The notes beneath the pieces were generated by a model. That model made no database searches and was not told the DNA's origin. It saw only the letters and a program-made list of their open reading frames with translations. The position numbers and the translations under genes were made by a program. A stretch of DNA of 64,000 bases, from assembly GCA_022843625.1 (NCBI GenBank), contig JALHNH010000014.1:81170-145169 (forward strand), written 5' to 3'. This document shows positions 60,075 through 64,000 of the stretch, piece after piece; the first letter of the stretch is position 1, and each line of letters opens with the position of its first letter. The DNA is from Bryobacter sp. (GTDB taxonomy: Bacteria; Acidobacteriota; Terriglobia; Bryobacterales; Bryobacteraceae).

Positions 60075-61481
60075 ATGTCTAACAGCTACCTTGCCCAGGC
60101 CCTCAAGGTAGAGGAGGAATCCAAACCCCTTCTCTACCGCCAGATCTACGACTCTGCCGAATTAGCCTCCGCCAGCTACCTCCTCGACCTCGTATTCGCC
60201 GCAGGAATCGCCACCCTCGGCCTCGTGCTCAACAGCCCGGCCGTCGTCATCGGTGCCATGCTTATTTCGCCCTTGATGGGCCCAATCATGGCTGCCGGTC
60301 TATCCTTTGCCGCCTCGGACATTTACCTCGGCGTAAAGGCCTTCCTCAACCTGCTAGGCAGCATGATCGCAGCCATTTCCCTCTCAGCGTTGCTAGTCTG
60401 GTTGCTCCCATTTCAGTCCCCCACCTCTGAAATACTCGCGCGAACCCAGCCCAATCTCCTTGACCTCGGTGTAGCCATCGTCTCCGGCCTGGCCGGCAGC
60501 GTCATCATGGCGCGCTCCCTCAACGGAGGAGGCCTCGGCGCCCTGCCAGGAGTAGCCATCGCTGTAGCTTTGATGCCTCCACTCTGCACCGTGGGCTTCG
60601 GCGTGGGCAGCGGCTGGAATTGGCAAATTATTTCCGGTGCCAGTTTGCTATTTCTAACCAATCTCGTAGCAATCGCCTCGTCCGCATTTTTGGTCTTCTA
60701 TCTCATGGATATGGGCTCGGAAACAATCTACGACTCCATCCCTGAAACGGAACGCCGTCACGCCACCGGTAGCCTCATCTACCGCGTGCTCCATTCCTCT
60801 TTCATGGCCAGAATTCTCGGCGACGTCGGCCACCTCCGCTGGCGCATTCTGATGGTTGCCCTCACCATCGGCCTGCTCTTCATTCCGCTTCGCAGCTCTC
60901 TCATGCAACTCCGCGACGAAACGATTTCCCGCTCGGCAGCCAGAGAAATAATCAGAACTCTCGTAGCTCCAGATCACCTGCTCAGCCAGCAGCTCGAGAT
61001 TTTTCCAGACCACCTCATCCAGCGGGTAATAACCACCACCTTTGTAAGCAAAGAAAGTATTGCCACCGCCGAGGCTGAGCTAGCCCGCCGCTCGGGCAAA
61101 CGCGTGGCCATCAATATCAGACAAATTGCAAATGAAGAAGAACTGATCACCCTTCGTCGATCCCTCGAACAACGCCAACAAATACCACCACCGCCGCCGA
61201 CGCTCGCCTCGCTCGGCCAGTCCATCTGGCCTACCGTCCAGCAGCCACTCAAATCCGTCTGGCCATCCGATTCCGCCCAACTCCTCGACTATGAAGTCGG
61301 CTTCACCCATGACTCCACCTTCGTCCGTGTTGCTTACAACGCACCCCGTTCCCTCGACGCCCCAGCACAGGAAAGCATTCGCAACTCCCTGCGCAACTCC
61401 CTGAAACAGGACAACCTCAGCGTTATCTTCGATTGGCGCGGACCAGCGAAGAAAATTCGTGCCCCATCCGTGAAACAATAA
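60075..61481 (+). CDS. DUF389-family membrane protein
   Basis: 468 residues. The first about 300 carry the DUF389 domain: SASYLLDLVFAAGIATLGLV, NSPAVVIGAMLISPLMGPI, FAASDIYLG, and GSVIMARSLNGGGLGALPGV, then further helices. The C-terminal 170 residues are soluble (Pro/Gln-rich, with repeated helices). Function of the family is unknown; a role in transport or stress is supposed. It lies 3 bp after the GT-HAD fusion, so it may be part of the osmolyte unit. Confidence 0.85.
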   Translation: MSNSYLAQALKVEEESKPLLYRQIYDSAELASASYLLDLVFAAGIATLGLVLNSPAVVIGAMLISPLMGPIMAAGLSFAASDIYLGVKAFLNLLGSMIAAISLSALLVWLLPFQSPTSEILARTQPNLLDLGVAIVSGLAGSVIMARSLNGGGLGALPGVAIAVALMPPLCTVGFGVGSGWNWQIISGASLLFLTNLVAIASSAFLVFYLMDMGSETIYDSIPETERRHATGSLIYRVLHSSFMARILGDVGHLRWRILMVALTIGLLFIPLRSSLMQLRDETISRSAAREIIRTLVAPDHLLSQQLEIFPDHLIQRVITTTFVSKESIATAEAELARRSGKRVAINIRQIANEEELITLRRSLEQRQQIPPPPPTLASLGQSIWPTVQQPLKSVWPSDSAQLLDYEVGFTHDSTFVRVAYNAPRSLDAPAQESIRNSLRNSLKQDNLSVIFDWRGPAKKIRAPSVKQ

Positions 61482-61487
61482 CATTCC

Positions 61488-62729
61488 ATGTCGACCTCGC
61501 CGTCCAGCACTCAGCCCAAAATGCAGTGGGGCCTCCTCACTCTCCTCATCATCGCCGTCTTCGTCAACTACATTGACCGCGGCAACCTCAGCGTCTCCGC
61601 CGCCAAAATCAGCGACGAACTCAACGTCACTCCCGCCATGATGGGCCAGCTCTCCTCTGCCTTCTTCTGGACCTACGCCCTCTGCCAGGTCCCCGCCGGC
61701 TGGCTCATCCAGCGCTACGACGTCCACCGCGTCTTCGCAATCGGCTACCTCCTCTGGTCCCTCGCCACCGCCTTCACTGGTCTCGCCACCACCTTCACCA
61801 CCCTCTTCGCTTTCCGCCTCCTCCTCGGCATCGGCGAATCCGTCGCCTACCCCGCCTTCTCCAAGATCATCGCCAAAGACTTCCCAGAAAATCAGCGCGG
61901 CAAAGCCAACGGCTTCATCGACGCCGGCTCCAAACTCGGCCCGGCCCTCGGCACCCTCATCGGCGGCCTCATCGTCGCCAACTACGGCTGGCGCAGCCTC
62001 TTCATGATCCTCGGCTTCGGCGCCCTCGCCTGGCTCCCTTTCTGGCTCCGCTCCGCCCCCAAAGCCCACTCCATCGACAACCCCAAACCCCTGCCGGTCA
62101 AAGAACCCACAGCCCTCGAACTCCTCTCCACCCGCGCCGTCTGGGGCACCTTCATCGGCCTTTTCTGCCTCAACTACGGTTGGTACTTCATGGTCACCTG
62201 GTATCCCTTCTATCTCGTCAAGCAACGCGGCTTCACCACCGAGAAGATGGCCGTCCTCGGATCACTCCCCTTCGTCATGATCGCCATCGCTGCTACCATC
62301 GGCGGCTGGCTCTCCGATCACCTCATCTCCAAAGGCTACACCCCCACCCTCATCCGCAAATCCTTCATCGTCACTGGCCTTCTCAGCGGCACCATGATCT
62401 ACCCCGCCGGCATCGCCAGCAACGACGACGTCTCTTTCGGCCTCTTCCTCTTCACCTGCTTCGCCTTTGGCCTTGCCTCCTCCAACCACTGGGCCTGCAC
62501 CCAAACCATGGCCGGCCCCGCTGCCGCCAGTAAATGGACCGGCTTCCAGAACGGCTTCGGCAACTTCGCCGGTGTAGCCGCCGGCTGGGTGACGGGCAAT
62601 ATCGTCGACACCACCAAGAGCTTCGACGGGGCCTTCCTCGTCGTAGCCGCAGTCCTGGTTCTCGGCGCCTTCTCTTACGCCTTCATCATCCCTGAGCTCA
62701 AACAAATCGATTGGGAAGCCAAAGCTTGA
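61488..62729 (+). CDS. MFS transporter, anion:cation symporter (ACS) family
   Basis: 413 residues, twelve predicted spans. It starts WGLLTLLIIAVFVNYIDRGN, the ACS family start, and has QVPAGWLIQRYDVHRVF (motif A region) and LGIGESVAYPAFSKII. Family members import hexuronates, galactonate, tartrate or similar organic anions. It follows the DUF389 gene by 6 bp and overlaps the Rid gene by 4 bp; a LarA-like racemase starts 0.85 kb downstream, so hydroxy-acid uptake is a reasonable guess. Confidence 0.88.
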   Translation: MSTSPSSTQPKMQWGLLTLLIIAVFVNYIDRGNLSVSAAKISDELNVTPAMMGQLSSAFFWTYALCQVPAGWLIQRYDVHRVFAIGYLLWSLATAFTGLATTFTTLFAFRLLLGIGESVAYPAFSKIIAKDFPENQRGKANGFIDAGSKLGPALGTLIGGLIVANYGWRSLFMILGFGALAWLPFWLRSAPKAHSIDNPKPLPVKEPTALELLSTRAVWGTFIGLFCLNYGWYFMVTWYPFYLVKQRGFTTEKMAVLGSLPFVMIAIAATIGGWLSDHLISKGYTPTLIRKSFIVTGLLSGTMIYPAGIASNDDVSFGLFLFTCFAFGLASSNHWACTQTMAGPAAASKWTGFQNGFGNFAGVAAGWVTGNIVDTTKSFDGAFLVVAAVLVLGAFSYAFIIPELKQIDWEAKA

Positions 62730-63391
62730 TCCAGATTCTGGCCCTCACTCTGCTAGCAGCAGACTTTCAATACGTCCCAGCCATCGAGTGCGAGGAATTC
62801 AAAGCCTGCATGGATCAACTCCCCAAAGGCAAAATCGTCGCGACCACCGTCTTCCTCGCCAAAATCGAAGACTACGCCGCGATGAACAAGGTTTACGAAT
62901 CCTATTTCCCCGGCCTCAAACCAGCCCGCAACACCGTAGCCGTCAAGCTCCCCAAAGGCATCCGAATGGCCATCAACGCCACCCTATACACCGGCCCTGC
63001 TGAGCTCCGAGGACTCACCCCGCCCAACACCACCAACATCGTCCCCATCACCCCAGGAATTCTCACTCCAGACCGTCTCTTCATCGCCGGCATTCTCGGT
63101 CGCGATTCCAACTCCGGCCAGATCCCCGAAACCCCACAAGCTCAAATCGACATGTGCTTCAACCGCCTCACCCGAGTCCTCGCTACCGCCAATCTCACCC
63201 CGAACGCGATGCTTCAGGCTACCCTCTACCACTCCTCCGCAATCCCGCTTACCCTGATCGAGAAAAGCCTGAAAGACTACTTCGGCTCCCAGCCAACCAT
63301 CTCAATCACCATCCTCGAAGTCCCCGCGCTGGCCCTCGGCGCGAACATCGGACTCAACGGTGTTGCTCTCTTTCTACACACCCCTGTGTAA
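62726..63391 (+). CDS. Exported tandem Rid-family (YjgF/RidA) protein
   Basis: 221 residues. TTG 62726 (TTGA overlap with the MFS stop codon) gives a short leader MIQILALTLLAADF. Two Rid-like halves follow: about 25-95 (KGKIVATTVFLAKIEDYAAM, PARNTVAVKLPKG) and about 110-221 (LFIAGILGRDSNSGQI, then LTRVLATANLTPNAMLQATL). The Arg used by RidA to bind the 2-imine acid is present in the first half (PARNTV) but is lacking in the second (PTISITILEV). Exported tandem Rid proteins are seen in Acidobacteriota; a role as enamine/imine hydrolase outside the cytoplasm is not shown. Confidence 0.78.
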   Translation: MIQILALTLLAADFQYVPAIECEEFKACMDQLPKGKIVATTVFLAKIEDYAAMNKVYESYFPGLKPARNTVAVKLPKGIRMAINATLYTGPAELRGLTPPNTTNIVPITPGILTPDRLFIAGILGRDSNSGQIPETPQAQIDMCFNRLTRVLATANLTPNAMLQATLYHSSAIPLTLIEKSLKDYFGSQPTISITILEVPALALGANIGLNGVALFLHTPV

Positions 63392-63407
63392 AAAAGCAAC
63401 AACCCCT

Positions 63408-63500
63408 CTAGTCAAGCTCTTTTTCTTTGGGCGTGCCCGAAAGCATTGCAAAGAAAAGACCTACGATCACCAATCCACAGATAAAAGCAACAATTGTCAT
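63408..63500 (-). CDS. 30-residue single-span membrane peptide
   Basis: A small gene: ATG at 63500 (minus strand), TAG at 63408-63410. The peptide is MTIVAFICGLVIVGLFFAML followed by SGTPKEKELD: one hydrophobic helix and a short charged tail. A perfect GGAGG site lies 5 nt before the start. It stands alone between the Rid gene and the LarA gene, on the opposite strand. Function unknown; size and layout are like small helper subunits of membrane complexes such as KdpF or CydX, but no partner is adjacent. Confidence 0.6.
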   Translation of the reverse strand: MTIVAFICGLVIVGLFFAMLSGTPKEKELD

Positions 63501-63586
63501 ATCAGCCTCCAGCTAGATACGCGTCATATCGGCACGTAAAGGGCCAAACTGAGCCAAACTTTCAAAAAGTATGTTACGGTTCGCTT

Positions 63587-64000
63587 ATGAACGTGGATTT
63601 GGCCTTTGGCAAAGCTGGCTTAGCCGTAACCCTCCCCGATGGTTTTGAGTACCGTCTTCTCGAAGCAAAATCAGCTTCTCCCCTCCCGGACGAAACCGCT
63701 GCCCTCGAGCACGCCATTCTCCACCCCATTGGAACTCCCTCCCTGGCCGAGCTGGCAAAGGGCAAAAAGACTGCCGCCATCTCCGTCTGCGACATCACCC
63801 GCCCTGTCCCCAACAGCCGCACGCTCCCGGTCATCCTCAAGACCCTCCACGCCGCAGGCATCCCCGTAGAAGGCATCACCCTCTGCATCGCCACAGGCCT
63901 CCACCGCATCGCAACCCAGGCCGAACTCGACGAGATCCTCAGCCCCGAAATCGCAGCGAAGTACCGCATCTTCAACCACGACGCCAAGATCCTCTCAGAC
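63587..64000 (+). CDS. larA: LarA-like nickel-dependent racemase, N-terminal part (truncated by window end)
   Basis: The first 138 residues of a LarA/DUF2088 protein. Clear signatures: KGKKTAAISVCDITRPVPNS (the DxTRP motif) and IATGLHR. LarA uses a pincer-nickel nucleotide cofactor to racemise lactate; many paralogues act on other 2-hydroxy acids. The His and Lys residues that hold the cofactor lie right of position 64000 and could not be checked. The lactate activity and hence the symbol are provisional. Confidence 0.8.
   Translation, partial: MNVDLAFGKAGLAVTLPDGFEYRLLEAKSASPLPDETAALEHAILHPIGTPSLAELAKGKKTAAISVCDITRPVPNSRTLPVILKTLHAAGIPVEGITLCIATGLHRIATQAELDEILSPEIAAKYRIFNHDAKILSD

Noticed and set aside
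61080..62225. 381-codon open frame antisense to DUF389/MFS genes
   Set aside because: It spans two real genes on the other strand and gives an acidic low-complexity product typical of shadow frames.
63375..63390. TACACA-CCCC-TGTGTA hairpin followed by AAAAA
   Set aside because: For plus-strand transcription an A run, not a T run, follows; for the minus strand the T run comes before the stem. Not a terminator in either direction.

Overview
The window looks like a chromosomal segment of an Acidobacteriota bacterium, probably order Bryobacterales (Solibacter/Bryobacter-like). This is inferred from the mix of gene families: an Oar-type TonB-dependent receptor with an N-terminal carboxypeptidase-regulatory domain, a Tat-like leader on a sulfatase and on a Gfo/Idh/MocA oxidoreductase, many export leaders ending in a short -LLAQ or -LCAQ stretch, PEP-CTERM anchored proteins, a DUF4331 protein, moderately high GC, and frequent GTG/TTG starts with tightly packed or overlapping genes. 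No rRNA, tRNA, CRISPR array, insertion sequence or prophage was seen. After start-site correction no stretch longer than about 300 bases lacks a gene.

Left part (1-23.6 kb): a truncated sulfatase, RNase R, thiol peroxidase, a proline-rich PEP-CTERM protein, an M24 peptidase with accB-accC and pgi, a sialidase-like secreted protein, an orphan hypothetical, exported MsrA-MsrB, a small 11-mer repeat protein, a TetR regulator, an exported Gfo/Idh/MocA protein, a TPR glycosyltransferase-like membrane protein, a BON protein, a PhoR-like kinase, a large Oar-type receptor and a SthA-type transhydrogenase.

23.7-31.6 kb: a run of secreted proteins (DUF4331, TPR, two DUF4198-like), an SDR reductase, a second PEP-CTERM protein, a TPR protein and a FAD-dependent reductase.

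Centre (31.2-51.1 kb), the most striking part: two divergent operons that form one energy-conservation locus. On the minus strand are apbE, korA, korB, a 515-residue protein and a group I truncated hemoglobin. On the plus strand are rnfB, an oversized nifJ (pyruvate:ferredoxin oxidoreductase), rnfC, D, G, E, A, a 72-residue cysteine-rich single-span membrane protein and a ferredoxin-NADP reductase-like flavoprotein, followed by two tandem NhaD antiporters. The likely logic is that the 2-oxoacid oxidoreductases reduce ferredoxin, Rnf couples ferredoxin and NAD to ion pumping, ApbE attaches FMN to RnfG and RnfD, the FNR-like protein links to NADPH, and NhaD handles Na+. By alignment by eye, the 515-residue protein is a paralogue of the TPP-binding part of the neighbouring NifJ that has lost its cofactor motifs. 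The 72-residue protein resembles in layout the NqrM maturation factor of the related Na+-NQR complex. I regard these two as the best candidates for something not previously described.

Right part (51.1-64 kb): a DPM-like glycosyltransferase with a membrane partner, a two-component system next to a ClC transporter fused to a C-terminal TPR region, a MarR regulator with a clear palindromic operator in front of a GpgS-like glycosyltransferase fused to a HAD phosphatase, a DUF389 protein, an MFS transporter with an exported tandem Rid protein, a 30-residue membrane peptide and the start of a LarA-like racemase.
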